64,000 bases of DNA from Leptospira perdikensis (GTDB lineage: Bacteria; Spirochaetota; Leptospiria; Leptospirales; Leptospiraceae): contig NZ_RQGA01000011.1 in the NCBI RefSeq assembly GCF_004769575.1, forward strand, positions 1 to 64,000, in the 5' to 3' direction. Below are positions 1-9,508 of this stretch, one piece after another. The translations under genes were made by a program, and so were the position numbers. A model generated the notes under the pieces. That model saw only the letters and a list, made by a program, of their open reading frames with translations. It was not told the origin of the DNA and searched no databases. The stretch's first letter is position 1. Each line of letters starts with the position of its first letter.

Positions 1-735
1 GAAAAGAATTGTGCGGTAAAAACCAAAGTAATTTCAAAACCTAAGCAGTCAACACGCTTTTATAAAAAAGTTCGCGGTTCAATGCGGAATTTTCTATAAA
101 TAATGAGCACTAAGAGAATGTAATGAGACATAATTCAAGAACGAATGCGACCAATAACAATACCAACTTGCAGATGTTTGATGATGAAAATCAACAGACT
201 AACAAGAAACTGTCGGATTATCTACCAAACTCGGTTACCAGCTATTACTGGTTAGCCTGTAAATCAACAGCCTTTCTGCAATTTTCTATTGCATCAATGA
301 CTCGATTACACTTTGTCTTTTCCCTAGGTTCCATTCACTGGGATTCACTTCCTCATAACACAACTTGTTTGTTGATGGGTGGGCTCCAACCAAACAAGAA
401 AGCGTTACTAGTTAAAGAAATATGAACTTATCGGAAGAATATTTTTAAGGAATGGATTTGGGTTTGTGGGATTGGTACATCTGTGGTAGAAGGAAACCAT
501 TGGGTGGCGGGTCTAGTTCCCCTCCCTCAATTCAGGGCGGGGTGATTATACCCTCAGTAACGCACGTTAAACTGCATATAACCATACCCCTCGCGAGCAC
601 TCTGCCCGTAACTCACTGAGGACGGGAAATTCGCAGCATTCCCTCCAATATTTCATCAAGTGAATCACCCAAAATTCTCTTGCAATATCTTGATTAAATG
701 TAAAAATTTCAGGAACCTGGAATGGATTCCTATCT
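1..735. other. Left-edge intergenic region with no convincing gene
   Basis: No open frame here looks like a real protein. A 100-codon frame at 123-425 (+) has unbiased composition, no recognisable domain and only a weak AAGAGA upstream, so I do not call it. The right half (about 500-625) is much richer in G+C than its surroundings and holds inverted repeats, including CCTCAGT at 552-558 with ACTGAGG at 615-621. It may be the decayed end of a mobile or cassette-type element, but no transposase or integrase is visible. Confidence 0.4.
519..542. repeat. G+C-rich hairpin in intergenic region
   Basis: CCCC-T-CCCT pairs with AGGG-C-GGGG around a six-base loop, giving eight G-C or A-T pairs and one T-C mismatch. 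No T tract follows on the + strand, so it is not an obvious terminator. It lies in the G+C-rich block left of the first gene and could be one unit of a dispersed repeat. Confidence 0.45.
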
Positions 736-1764
736 ATGAAAAAAACCCTATTATTATCTTTTCTTATCTCACTTACCTTTCCCCTACTTGCAGTCAATAC
801 CGTCATTCTAAAGAACGGCAAAACACTCAAAGGGAAAGTAACCGACCAGGACGAACGAGGACTCACCGTCCAAACGGCTGAAGGACCACAAATCGTTTCC
901 AAATCTCAGATTTTAAAAGTAGTTTATAAAGATGTGAGTGAAAAGGAAGCAGAAAGAATTCGAATCGCAGAAGAAAAAAAATTAAAAGAGAAAGAAGATA
1001 AAGAAAAAGCTAAACTAGAGAAAGAACGTCTACTTGCTGAGGCAAAGGAACAAAAACGTCTGGAAGAAGAAGCGAAACTTGCAGAACAAACAAAACTAGC
1101 CGAAGAAAAAAATAAAGAGACATTAGCGGAACGAGAAGCGAGAGCAGAGGCAGAATGGCTTGCCACAAGAAAATTGGGGCCATCACCGGCGGCGACCCAA
1201 TGCGGTGGTCGCTTAGCAATCCTTTGGCGATCAGCAATTTTACCTGGTTGGGGACAACTTTGCGGTGGATACAATGTATCTGCAGGATCATTTAGTACAC
1301 TTTTTATAGGAACTTTGGTTTATTCCCTCGGGCCCCTTCGCACAGAGGAAAAAAATGCACAATCTCATTACGACACAATGGTCCTTCTCAACCAAATCGG
1401 AGGGCCAGGAACTAGGTTCAATGCACAAAACATCAGTTTGCCATCGGAACTTGTTCTCGGATTTATGGAAACTTCCTTTGCGGAAGACCTAATTGTTAAA
1501 AGTAAAAACAACGCCAAAGAGGCTAATGCCAAATACTTGGCCGGACTTGGGACTGCAGGTATCATCTACATCACAAATTTAATCCATGCTTTTATGATTG
1601 GGCAAGATCGTTACCCCGATCGCCCAAGTGTCACCACAGGGGGAAAACAAATTCGCGAAGGCTTGGACTTCGATACAGGGTGGGACAGACCTTACTCCAT
1701 AACAGGCATTCGGCCACAAACAAATTCAGTTTATGCTGAAGTTCGGTATTCTATTTTATTCTAA
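736..1764 (+). CDS. Secreted coiled-coil protein with DUF5683-like C-terminal part
   Basis: The 342-residue protein starts with a signal peptide (residues 1 to about 19). A small beta-rich segment follows (about 20-65, beginning VILKNGKTLKGKV) that resembles an SH3/LSm-like module. Residues about 70-140 form a strongly charged K/E/A/L coiled coil. The C-terminal part contains LPGWGQLCGGY followed by a membrane-length hydrophobic segment, the pattern of DUF5683-type proteins, with another hydrophobic stretch near residue 275. It ends in RYSILF, as in many envelope proteins. The role is unknown, but an envelope location is likely. The next gene begins 10 bases later, so the two are probably cotranscribed. 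Confidence 0.7.
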   Translation: MKKTLLLSFLISLTFPLLAVNTVILKNGKTLKGKVTDQDERGLTVQTAEGPQIVSKSQILKVVYKDVSEKEAERIRIAEEKKLKEKEDKEKAKLEKERLLAEAKEQKRLEEEAKLAEQTKLAEEKNKETLAEREARAEAEWLATRKLGPSPAATQCGGRLAILWRSAILPGWGQLCGGYNVSAGSFSTLFIGTLVYSLGPLRTEEKNAQSHYDTMVLLNQIGGPGTRFNAQNISLPSELVLGFMETSFAEDLIVKSKNNAKEANAKYLAGLGTAGIIYITNLIHAFMIGQDRYPDRPSVTTGGKQIREGLDFDTGWDRPYSITGIRPQTNSVYAEVRYSILF

Positions 1765-1774
1765 GGAGCCTCTC

Positions 1775-3484
1775 ATGAAAAACTTATTCATAACCATCAT
1801 ATTACTTATATTTTCATTCCAATGCAAAATCTTCAAACCTTCTGACTTAGACCCAACACAAGATTTAGGATCTTTGCAAACATTACTTCGATTTCTAACA
1901 TTAGCTGATGCTTTCAATACCTATAGCCAATCTGTTGTCTTTATGAAGTTTACCGATTCTAATGGAACTCCATATAGCACTGGTACTGTTGAGTATTCTG
2001 TTTTCAATGAGGCCGATGAAAATGGAGTTCCAACTTCCCCTTATGGAGAAACTGGAAATATACAAACATATACGGTCACTTTGGATACATCCGGTAGAGG
2101 ATTCTTAGTCTTTAGTGAAAGGGGGATTGCAACTCTCACTGTAAAAAACTCAGGTGCAGTTGTGGTTGGTTCGGCAAGGTTTCGAATTTATAATGGAATC
2201 ACAAAACAATCATTTTCTATATTATCCCAATCGGGGGCCACTCAGTTCCACTTAGAGGATTTAGCCAATTACCGCAATCGCTTGGCATCCAATTTAACAT
2301 TCACTCCGCTTGGTTCAGTGAACGGAAGGCAATTTCTGTATGTACAAGTGCAAACATCTTATATATCGCCCACAGATAACGAGTTCAAAGGATACATCAT
2401 CTCCAGCGCTGATGGAGAAAATTACGACCAAGTAATCGCTATTGATGGAGTCTCCATCAATACAAAAAGCACTACTCAAAAACGGCTAAAAATATCACTA
2501 CCAACATTTGACGGAAGCCAGTATGTTTTTTTCCTATCGGAACAAACGGATTTGTCTGGCAGTTACAATTCCAACAGAGATTTAGTATTTAGAATACCAG
2601 CATTCTTTGCACCATCGTCAATTACCGTAGAACCATTAGGACTCCCGACAAATTATCATTTATTTACACTAAATGATAATACCTGGCTCTATCCTGCACT
2701 CTATGCTGGGAACGGAAGGTTTCTTGTTACTCCGTTTTTATCCAATGTCCCTAGACCCATACTCCTAAGTTTTGATTCCACAACTACGAATGATTTAAAT
2801 TCTGGTTTTAGTTGTAACATTGCAACACCGGAACTCCATTTTCCAGGTTACCAAGTTTTTAATGTGAATGGAATTGCATACCTACAGTGTCCCACTACAG
2901 TAAGTTTGGTCGTAAATCCTTTGCCAGTACGAACCATCCGTATGACTGATTTGACTTCAAATACAATCAACTTTGATGCTGGACTTCAATTCGAATCAAA
3001 CGTATTCTCATATAAAGGTAAGTTGATTGCACTTGCAAATGGAACCCAACCATATAATGGTTATACATTTCCCACAGGTTCGTACACCTCTGCCAATCCA
3101 ACAATTACGAGAAATACTCCGATCATTTCCGGAGTTTCTGTTTCTATGTCATCGTCATCTACCTTGCTCAGAGCCATCAAAGGGTCTTTAAATACAGATT
3201 TTATGATTATATCAAACAATGGTTTATTTTCGACACCAACCCTAATAATCTATAAGTCTACTGATTCTCTTGCTAGTGTTACAACCGTTGGAACTCTACC
3301 GACAACCTATTTCAGTACTAACATCAACAATCCGGAACAATTACAATCCGCAAATGGCAAACTCAACTATAGTTACTTCATATCCGTCGGGACCGGGGTT
3401 GGATCCGCACCAGTGTATCTGACCTACTTCACAAATGACGATGGGACTTGGGAAGCAATCCCAAGATTAATTAAAATTCGATAG
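1775..3484 (+). CDS. Large predicted lipoprotein, possibly beta-propeller-like
   Basis: I start at the ATG preceded by AAGGAG (1763-1768), not at the in-frame ATG 14 codons upstream that lies inside the previous gene. The 569-residue product begins MKNLFITIILLIFSFQC, a signal peptide ending in a spirochaete-type lipobox with Cys17. The body is rich in Ser, Thr and Asn with alternating beta-strand patterns. Asp-box-like turns (SSADGENY near 225, KSTDSLASV near 500) recall sialidase-type beta-propellers. No enzyme motif is recognised. A perfect hairpin terminator follows directly. Confidence 0.75.
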   Translation: MKNLFITIILLIFSFQCKIFKPSDLDPTQDLGSLQTLLRFLTLADAFNTYSQSVVFMKFTDSNGTPYSTGTVEYSVFNEADENGVPTSPYGETGNIQTYTVTLDTSGRGFLVFSERGIATLTVKNSGAVVVGSARFRIYNGITKQSFSILSQSGATQFHLEDLANYRNRLASNLTFTPLGSVNGRQFLYVQVQTSYISPTDNEFKGYIISSADGENYDQVIAIDGVSINTKSTTQKRLKISLPTFDGSQYVFFLSEQTDLSGSYNSNRDLVFRIPAFFAPSSITVEPLGLPTNYHLFTLNDNTWLYPALYAGNGRFLVTPFLSNVPRPILLSFDSTTTNDLNSGFSCNIATPELHFPGYQVFNVNGIAYLQCPTTVSLVVNPLPVRTIRMTDLTSNTINFDAGLQFESNVFSYKGKLIALANGTQPYNGYTFPTGSYTSANPTITRNTPIISGVSVSMSSSSTLLRAIKGSLNTDFMIISNNGLFSTPTLIIYKSTDSLASVTTVGTLPTTYFSTNINNPEQLQSANGKLNYSYFISVGTGVGSAPVYLTYFTNDDGTWEAIPRLIKIR

Positions 3485-3490
3485 AATTCA

Positions 3491-3517
3491 TCACCTATCT
3501 AATGATAGGTGATTTTT
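3491..3517 (+). terminator. Rho-independent terminator
   Basis: TCACCTATC (3491-3499) and GATAGGTGA (3504-3512) form a perfect 9-bp stem with a TAAT loop, followed directly by TTTTT. It lies seven bases after the stop codon of the lipoprotein gene. Confidence 0.8.
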
Positions 3518-3545
3518 ACAGATAAAGAACTAATTCATCGAATTA

Positions 3546-4244
3546 ATGTTAGTTGTATCTAAGATTCTCGAACTTTACAAAGGAAGTTCCTTTCCCGTTA
3601 AGATCCAAACAAACAATGGAAATACTTACATTCTCAAAATGAAAGGAGCCGGGAATGGTGCAAAAAGCCTAATCCAAGAATTTATTGTCAATAGAGTCGG
3701 CCATCTCATTGGATTCCCTATTCCCAATGTACAGCCAGTCCTTATCCCTGACGAGTTCCCTTGGACTTTCGGAACCGATGAATTCGATGATTTGGTAAAA
3801 AAGAGTTTTGGCATTAACTTAGCTCTGGATTATATAGAGAACCAAAGAGACAAAATAGAAATAGAACTTAACTCTTTGAATGAAGAGTTAAGAAACCAAG
3901 TGAAAGCAATTGATTTCTTTTTTAAAAATTTCGACAGAACCATTCAAAGTAATAATTTTCTAAAAGACCAAACAGGCAAAATTTGGATCATCGACCACGG
4001 AAGTTGCGAATTCCTAAATGATTCGTTAATGAAAGAATCAAAATTGCTTCCATCCAATCATATTTATAAATCCGAGCCCGTTCAAAATGATCCGTATCTT
4101 ATCAAAATACTACAATTTGATTTTGAACCATTCATCCAAGAGGTCCCCAAATCATGGTTAAACGAAATCGGGCTTCAAAAAAATGACCTCAGACTGATCT
4201 TACGTAACAGAGTGCAATGGATACTATCTGCATTTTCATCATAA
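3546..4244 (+). CDS. Stand-alone HipA-like protein kinase
   Basis: The 232-residue protein matches the compact HipA-like kinase family (HipA_2 type). The N-terminal lobe has a nucleotide-binding beta-sheet (VKIQTNNGNTYILKMKG). The catalytic loop is NFDRTIQSNNFL near residue 128, with the conserved N-x-D-R, and the metal-binding motif IIDHG lies near 147. Unlike classical HipA it has no N-terminal subdomain, and no hipB-like antitoxin gene is adjacent. Members of this family are presumed serine/threonine kinases, but the substrate is unknown. The gene is isolated between a terminator and a convergent hydrolase gene. Confidence 0.75.
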   Translation: MLVVSKILELYKGSSFPVKIQTNNGNTYILKMKGAGNGAKSLIQEFIVNRVGHLIGFPIPNVQPVLIPDEFPWTFGTDEFDDLVKKSFGINLALDYIENQRDKIEIELNSLNEELRNQVKAIDFFFKNFDRTIQSNNFLKDQTGKIWIIDHGSCEFLNDSLMKESKLLPSNHIYKSEPVQNDPYLIKILQFDFEPFIQEVPKSWLNEIGLQKNDLRLILRNRVQWILSAFSS

Positions 4245-4272
4245 CATACAGATTTCCTTCATTACGAAAAAA

Positions 4273-5187
4273 TTATTTTGGAAAGGAAGTATCTTCTTTT
4301 AAAAAGGTATTCACAATGGATTCGTATTCCTCATATCTTAGATCAATCGACTTACAATGACTAGCTCCCCAATCAGTAACAAACAACTGTTTGTGATTTG
4401 ATCTTAAATTTTGGAAAATCTCTTCCGAATGAAAAGAAGGTGTAATCTCGTCAAATTTGGAATGAATGAGAAGGACTGGCTGAGAAATGAATTTGGCTGC
4501 CCTTTTTGGAGATACTTCATCTACAAGAAAGTCTGCCCGAAGTTCTGCAATGGAAAGGGCAATGGGAGAAAGAAACAAAACCAAAGGTGAATACAAATCT
4601 GCAGCTCGTTTTTCCACAATGGAACGCATATCCATAAAAGGAGAGTCTGCAATCACAAAAGCATAATCATTTCGTCCTTCAGCGTATTGTAAAGCAGTAG
4701 CAGCTCCGAAAGAAGCTCCAAAAATACCAATTTGTTCTTCAGGAACTGTGCTAATTTCTGAAAAAAATTCAATGGCTCGTTCTAAGTCATGTTTTTCATA
4801 GAATCCGTACGTTCCGTATTCACCGGCACTTTCTCCATGGTGGCGTGCATCATAGGCAAACAAACTACAGCCTCTCTTCCAAAACAAAGGTGCATATTTA
4901 AGAATCCCATAACGAGTCCTGGTATGCCCATGAAGCAAAACCACTCCACATTTTTTCTTTTTAGGATTTTTGAAATACCATCCACGGAGTCGCAAACTTC
5001 CGTTTTGGAATCGAACAGATTCGGGAGTTGGTAGCCCAAAATCTGCAATGGAAAGAATTTTTAATTTTGCCTTATCTTCTTCTAAACTTGTAATAGGAAA
5101 GGAAACAATGGAAGATGAAAAAAAATAACCTGCACCTAGCAAAAAAAAGGTGAGAAAAATTACGGATATACTGAGAATCTTTTTCAT
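4273..5187 (-). CDS. Membrane-anchored alpha/beta hydrolase
   Basis: This 304-residue serine hydrolase starts with a single hydrophobic signal anchor (residues 5-25), so the catalytic domain probably faces the periplasm. The oxyanion loop LLHGHTRTR is near residue 86 and the nucleophile elbow GASFGA near 160. The acid Asp sits in HSKFDEITP and the His in GASHCKS near the C-terminus, completing a catalytic triad. It resembles BAAT/prolyl-oligopeptidase-like esterases in which the hydrolase domain follows one membrane span. The substrate cannot be inferred. Confidence 0.8.
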   Translation of the reverse strand: MKKILSISVIFLTFFLLGAGYFFSSSIVSFPITSLEEDKAKLKILSIADFGLPTPESVRFQNGSLRLRGWYFKNPKKKKCGVVLLHGHTRTRYGILKYAPLFWKRGCSLFAYDARHHGESAGEYGTYGFYEKHDLERAIEFFSEISTVPEEQIGIFGASFGAATALQYAEGRNDYAFVIADSPFMDMRSIVEKRAADLYSPLVLFLSPIALSIAELRADFLVDEVSPKRAAKFISQPVLLIHSKFDEITPSFHSEEIFQNLRSNHKQLFVTDWGASHCKSIDLRYEEYESIVNTFLKEDTSFPK

Positions 5188-5316
5188 TAAAGGAAGCCTA
5201 GTTGGAAAAATCTAGGAGAGACCACAATCGGAAAAGCGAATTTTCCAAAATGTCCGTTTTTGGCACGAAAAAGAATTGCCTACTTGCTATCGTCCCCCCA
5301 TTTCTTAAGGAAATCT

Positions 5317-5934
5317 ATGAAACTATATTTAGCGTGCCTATCCCTCCTCCTAAGCCTTTCGTTGGTAAATTGTCGTACGATGGATGCCGCCATCCAATAT
5401 CCCGAATCGGGAAAAACAGATTTGGGAATCTCCAAAGTAGCGGTTTTGCTTTTCGACATTGAAGAAGCAAAATGGGGGGACGAATTCACAGATGCAGTTT
5501 CTTTACAAATTGCAAAACTTCTTCCGATCAAAGTGATCGAAAGGGAACAACTTTCCAAGGTTGTGAACGAACAAAGTTTTTCAAAAACGGGAATCATCGA
5601 CACACAAACAGCTGTTCGACTAGGGAAAGTTTTGGGAGTGGATGCACTTATTTTTGGTCGGGGGTCGGCCCTCAAAAAGTATGATGAAAAAGGAAAACTC
5701 ATCCCTAATTTAGTGGATACCGTTTCATTAAAAATAGTTCATATTGAATCGGGACATGTCATCGTCAATGCTCGCAAAAAACCTGGAGCTGATTGGACAG
5801 TAGGTCGTCTCCTGCAATACAGTTTGGGACTCGGGTTCATTTGGAGTCGCGAGGACATTCTAATTTCCACAAGCCAATACGACTTTGTGGCAGAGAGTTT
5901 AGTCGAACGAATTGTTTCAGAACTTAGTAAATAA
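5317..5934 (+). CDS. CsgG/LpoB-like lipoprotein
   Basis: The start is set at the ATG after TAAGGA. An upstream in-frame ATG at 5260 would bury the signal peptide. The 205-residue product has the signal sequence MKLYLACLSLLLSLSLVNC with Cys19 as lipid anchor. The domain then follows the CsgG/LpoB (and GNA1162-like) fold: VAVLLFDIEE, ..LLPIKVIEREQLSKVVNEQ.. and a VLGVDALIFGRG strand. Such proteins either form outer-membrane secretion channels or regulate penicillin-binding proteins. At this short length a periplasmic regulatory or assembly role is more likely than a full pore. Confidence 0.75.
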   Translation: MKLYLACLSLLLSLSLVNCRTMDAAIQYPESGKTDLGISKVAVLLFDIEEAKWGDEFTDAVSLQIAKLLPIKVIEREQLSKVVNEQSFSKTGIIDTQTAVRLGKVLGVDALIFGRGSALKKYDEKGKLIPNLVDTVSLKIVHIESGHVIVNARKKPGADWTVGRLLQYSLGLGFIWSREDILISTSQYDFVAESLVERIVSELSK

Positions 5935-5959
5935 AAAGCACATACAATAAGGACAATTA

Positions 5960-6430
5960 ATGAAAATTAACATTGGAATTCCCGAAGAAGAAAGGAGCGC
6001 CATCTCCGAGTCATTAAAAAAACTCTTAGCTGATACGTACACTCTGTATCAAAAAACTCATAGTTACCATTGGAATGTAACAGGGCCGATGTTCCAGACT
6101 CTACATATTTTGTTTATGACTCAGTACACGGAACTTTGGAATGCCATCGACCCCATTGCAGAAAGAATTCGATCCCTTGGATATTATGCTCCAATGGGTG
6201 GATGGGAATTTGCGAAATATTCCAGTATCACGGAAGACAAAGAAGTTCCCAAAGCAACTGATATGATCAAAAGATTGGTTGAAGGTAATGAAGCAGTCAT
6301 TCGCACTGCACGCGCCGCTTACGAGCCAGCCGAAAAAGGCAATGACCAAGCCACATTGGATTTACTCACACAAAGACTCGACATTCATGAAAAAACCGCT
6401 TGGATGTTACGTTCGTTACTCGAAGACTAA
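5960..6430 (+). CDS. dps: Dps family DNA-protection ferritin
   Basis: The 156-residue protein is of normal Dps length. It has the diagnostic N-terminal helix motif [15 protein letters not shown] (near residue 34) with ferroxidase His, and the second-site helix [17 protein letters not shown]. Dps forms a dodecamer that oxidises Fe(II) with hydrogen peroxide, stores iron and shields DNA. It begins 25 bases after the CsgG-like gene, preceded by AAGGAC, and is followed by its own terminator. No Fur or PerR box was recognised upstream. Confidence 0.92.
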   Translation: MKINIGIPEEERSAISESLKKLLADTYTLYQKTHSYHWNVTGPMFQTLHILFMTQYTELWNAIDPIAERIRSLGYYAPMGGWEFAKYSSITEDKEVPKATDMIKRLVEGNEAVIRTARAAYEPAEKGNDQATLDLLTQRLDIHEKTAWMLRSLLED

Positions 6431-6437
6431 AGATTTG

Positions 6438-6475
6438 AACAGTAGTCAGATATAGACTACTGTTTGTTACTTTTC
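6438..6475 (+). terminator. Rho-independent terminator after dps
   Basis: AACAGTAGTC (6438-6447) and GACTACTGTT (6455-6464) form a 10-bp perfect stem with a 7-base loop, followed by a T-rich run (TGTTACTTTTCTT). Confidence 0.75.
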
Positions 6476-6575
6476 TTAAAATCGTTCTAATCCTCAACAA
6501 AAACACCCACTAACACCTATTTTTTCTTGCAAACTTTTCTCACTTTACATTAACCTTGCGTTAAACGAGGGAAAA

Positions 6576-7655
6576 GTGAAAAACTCAATCTTAAAACCTA
6601 CCATCTATCTCCTTATTTTTCTTAGTGTTTTCCTAATCGGTTGCCATGAAAAAAAAGACAATACAACGACAAATCTACTCACACTCTACATGTTATCTGG
6701 TGACCCAACGGATACAATGAATTTAAACACTCCTCTCGGACGTGCCAGCGCAACCGCAAATGTGGTTTCTTCCATTTCGTCAAACTCCACAACCGTTTCG
6801 AATTCGGGAAGTTTCACTATGAAAAACCCTAATATGAAACTGCCGTTAGACAGGCAACTACTCGCGGCCATTCATAAAATCTATCAATATGGAAAAGATC
6901 CTGTTGTTGCGAAGGAAGTGATGGCAGAGTTTATTGCGACCAATTTCCCGCAAAAAAATGGCAAGGTGGAAAAGGTATTAACTGCTTGGTCTGGTGCCAC
7001 TGTTGTCAATGGCCGGAATGAATACACTTATTCTGGAACATTAAAAGGAAGAGTTTTTGAAAAAAGATCAACGAATATGACAGTGAATGGAGCTGCTTGT
7101 CCAATCACTGCTTATTTTGTTGCACAATTACAACAAAATCAATTAGCAGAAAAGGGAAATGCCGTTTTTTCCAATGGAAAACTATCTGTCAGTCAAACCA
7201 ATACGTTAGGAGATTCCATCAACAAAGCGGACATAGTTTTTAATAACTTTGGATCCATTTATACTGATAGTTTTGCATATTACAAAGAAATGAAAAAAAT
7301 GAACAGCCTGCCTACGATTGGTACTTGTGAAGGTCTTCAAACATCTTATGCAATGCAAGATAATTACACAAAACCCGTCACGATGAATGGTCCTCTCAGT
7401 TTTGAATCTACTTATTTGGTAACGGGAAGTTTTCCAACAATAAGATTTAGGGCTAAGTCCGTCAGCAGTTCCAATGGATTGACGATTAGCCAAGGTGATA
7501 TTACAACACCTTCATTAGTAATTGAAAGTTTATCCTATGATTCTGAATTCGACTTAGTATCTTCCAATAGTAAATTGGCAGGAACCATTAAGGTTACGAT
7601 TACCGGAAAAATCAATGGAGCAACATTAACAGAAAATCTAACTGTTATCTTCTAA
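6576..7655 (+). CDS. Predicted lipoprotein, unknown function
   Basis: The gene uses a GTG start six bases after GAGG. The 359-residue product starts with a signal peptide ending FLIGC (Cys23) and is followed by a charged linker EKKDN. It is rich in Ser, Thr and Asn with predicted beta-strand character and no recognised domain. Two Cys residues in the mature part (in AACPIT and GTCEG) could form a disulfide. It is a leptospiral surface-lipoprotein type of gene of unknown role and stands alone, converging on the protease gene. Confidence 0.7.
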   Translation: MKNSILKPTIYLLIFLSVFLIGCHEKKDNTTTNLLTLYMLSGDPTDTMNLNTPLGRASATANVVSSISSNSTTVSNSGSFTMKNPNMKLPLDRQLLAAIHKIYQYGKDPVVAKEVMAEFIATNFPQKNGKVEKVLTAWSGATVVNGRNEYTYSGTLKGRVFEKRSTNMTVNGAACPITAYFVAQLQQNQLAEKGNAVFSNGKLSVSQTNTLGDSINKADIVFNNFGSIYTDSFAYYKEMKKMNSLPTIGTCEGLQTSYAMQDNYTKPVTMNGPLSFESTYLVTGSFPTIRFRAKSVSSSNGLTISQGDITTPSLVIESLSYDSEFDLVSSNSKLAGTIKVTITGKINGATLTENLTVIF

Positions 7656-7681
7656 GTTAAATCAAAGAACTTTACTGCACT

Positions 7682-8659
7682 CTAAGGGTTAATGTAAAAA
7701 ACATTTTCAGAACGGTTTCGAATTACTTTGATTTGTAATCGTTCTGAACGGGCCACCTTCCTAAAAAAAGAGTTCATCTCATCGTTATTACTTATCTTCT
7801 TCCCATTGATTTCTACGATCAAATCATACCGTTTTAAACCAGAAACTTCCGCAGGACTTTTTTCTACTAAGTAACTGATCAGAACACCTTCCCTAGTTGG
7901 TAAATTCAAGTTTTGAACCAAAAAATCGGTGATGGTGGGTACCTCAACAATTCCTCTTTGTATCTCATCATTAGAAAATTTCGTTAATGGAACGGAACTT
8001 ACAAATTCTGACAAGTATTTGGATAAAATGGCAAACCCAACTCCTTGTTGATTGTATTCTGAATTTTTTAATTGGAATTGCGCCATTCCTAATAAATTCC
8101 CACTAACATCAAATATGGCAGCTCCAGAACTTCCTGGCAATATCGATTGGTTGAGTTGTAAAAAAGATATCTCCGACAAAATGGAATCAACTCCTATTCG
8201 TTCAGGATCGGCCACTACACCAGTTGTAAAACTTTCTTCTAAACCCAATGGCGAAGATATGGAATAATAACTTTGCCCTCTTTCCGCTCTTTTAGTGGGA
8301 TTCAATTCAAAATAATCAAAAGTATCATCCGTCTCTAATACAACCAAAACGATATCTTTTTTTAAATCGGAAGTGATTACTTTACCTAGATATCTTTTCC
8401 CCGATCCACCGAGTCGGACCACAAACTTTTTGTGATAATCTCCAATAACGTGAGCGCAAGTAAGAAGGAATCCATCTTTAGAAATGAGAAATCCAGATCC
8501 AACCCAATGTTTTTTTCCTAATAGATCTTCATTTTCAATAGAGATCGAAACTGTTCGAGAAACATTATCCTCAAAAATTCTTTGGTTTGGGTTTTTTGAT
8601 TGAACCCTACATAAATTAAAAAAGACAGAAAAAAGGAAAATAGAAACACGGAATTTCAT
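7682..8659 (-). CDS. HtrA/DegP-like serine protease with PDZ domain
   Basis: The ATG at 8659 is preferred over an in-frame GTG four codons upstream. The 325-residue protein has a signal peptide ending in FFNLC, so it may be lipid-anchored. The trypsin-like domain carries the His in LLTCAHVIG, the Asp in KKDIVLVV and the Ser in LPGSSGAAI. One C-terminal PDZ domain (from about 240, with EVSGLKRYDLIVEINGK) follows. This is the layout of periplasmic HtrA quality-control proteases. It is the last gene of the minus-strand run that starts with the XPB helicase. Confidence 0.85.
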   Translation of the reverse strand: MKFRVSIFLFSVFFNLCRVQSKNPNQRIFEDNVSRTVSISIENEDLLGKKHWVGSGFLISKDGFLLTCAHVIGDYHKKFVVRLGGSGKRYLGKVITSDLKKDIVLVVLETDDTFDYFELNPTKRAERGQSYYSISSPLGLEESFTTGVVADPERIGVDSILSEISFLQLNQSILPGSSGAAIFDVSGNLLGMAQFQLKNSEYNQQGVGFAILSKYLSEFVSSVPLTKFSNDEIQRGIVEVPTITDFLVQNLNLPTREGVLISYLVEKSPAEVSGLKRYDLIVEINGKKISNNDEMNSFFRKVARSERLQIKVIRNRSENVFYINP

Positions 8660-8703
8660 TACAAAATGCACAACAACAAATATCAGTTATGTGAATACTT
8701 AAA

Positions 8704-9498
8704 TCAAGAAATTAAAGCAAACTCATCACTCAATATCTGCAAATATTCTTTTTGGTGCGTAAAATGAATATAATGTCCGCCCTCAGGAATGATTTTAATA
8801 ACAAGATTGGAAAAAACTTTTTGGATTAAAACTAAATCTTCCTTGGTGATGTATTCAGATTTTCCTCCAATTAAAAAAATAGTTTTAGTTTTTGATATCA
8901 CTGTTTCTGAAAACGCACTTTCGAACACTCGCCTTGCCTTGTTTAAACCAGACACATTCAATTTCCAACGATATTCCCCAGATTCCATTCTGTCCAAACT
9001 CATCTGTAAAAATTGGCGGATAAAAGTATCAGGCAAAAATTTTGCCATTTCTGTATCGATCTCTGTTCGAGAACTAAATCCATTCAACGAAAAAGACATA
9101 GACTTAATTTCGTTTTCATAAGCAAACGGATAAGACCGAGGAGAGATGTCTTGGATGATGAGTTCTTTTAAAACACCCGGATGGGCAAAGTCGAAGTACA
9201 TCGCCACAAGTCCTCCCATAGAATGCCCGATCAGAATCGGCGATTTCAACGCATGATCCGAAATGAATTCTTCTAAATCATCTGCCAAAAGGGGAATCGA
9301 ATGTTCACTAGAATGAGGTGAGTCTCCATGATTTCTTTGGTCGAGAGTATACACTGACCCAAAAGCGGAAAGGGTTTTTGCCACTGTTACCCAGTTTTTA
9401 GACGATCCGAATAATCCATGTAAGATGATGATATCCCCGATGGATTTTTTCCCTTCTACATTGGATTGGAATGGGTATAGTTTGTAACTTAATCTCAC
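8704..9498 (-). CDS. Alpha/beta hydrolase, YbfF-type esterase
   Basis: The 264-residue soluble protein has the oxyanion motif ILHGLFGSSKNW and the nucleophile elbow GHSMGG. It also has LDQRNHGDS, typical of the YbfF/ABHD11 esterase group, and a C-terminal His in EGGHYIHF. It lies 10 bases after the SH3-domain gene in the same direction. The cytoplasmic acyl-esterase activity is family-based; the natural substrate is unknown. Confidence 0.85.
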   Translation of the reverse strand: MRLSYKLYPFQSNVEGKKSIGDIIILHGLFGSSKNWVTVAKTLSAFGSVYTLDQRNHGDSPHSSEHSIPLLADDLEEFISDHALKSPILIGHSMGGLVAMYFDFAHPGVLKELIIQDISPRSYPFAYENEIKSMSFSLNGFSSRTEIDTEMAKFLPDTFIRQFLQMSLDRMESGEYRWKLNVSGLNKARRVFESAFSETVISKTKTIFLIGGKSEYITKEDLVLIQKVFSNLVIKIIPEGGHYIHFTHQKEYLQILSDEFALIS

Positions 9499-9508
9499 AA
9501 AATGATCT

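Noticed and set aside
123..425. 100-codon open frame at the left edge
   Set aside because: No domain, no good ribosome-binding site and unbiased residue composition; more likely chance.
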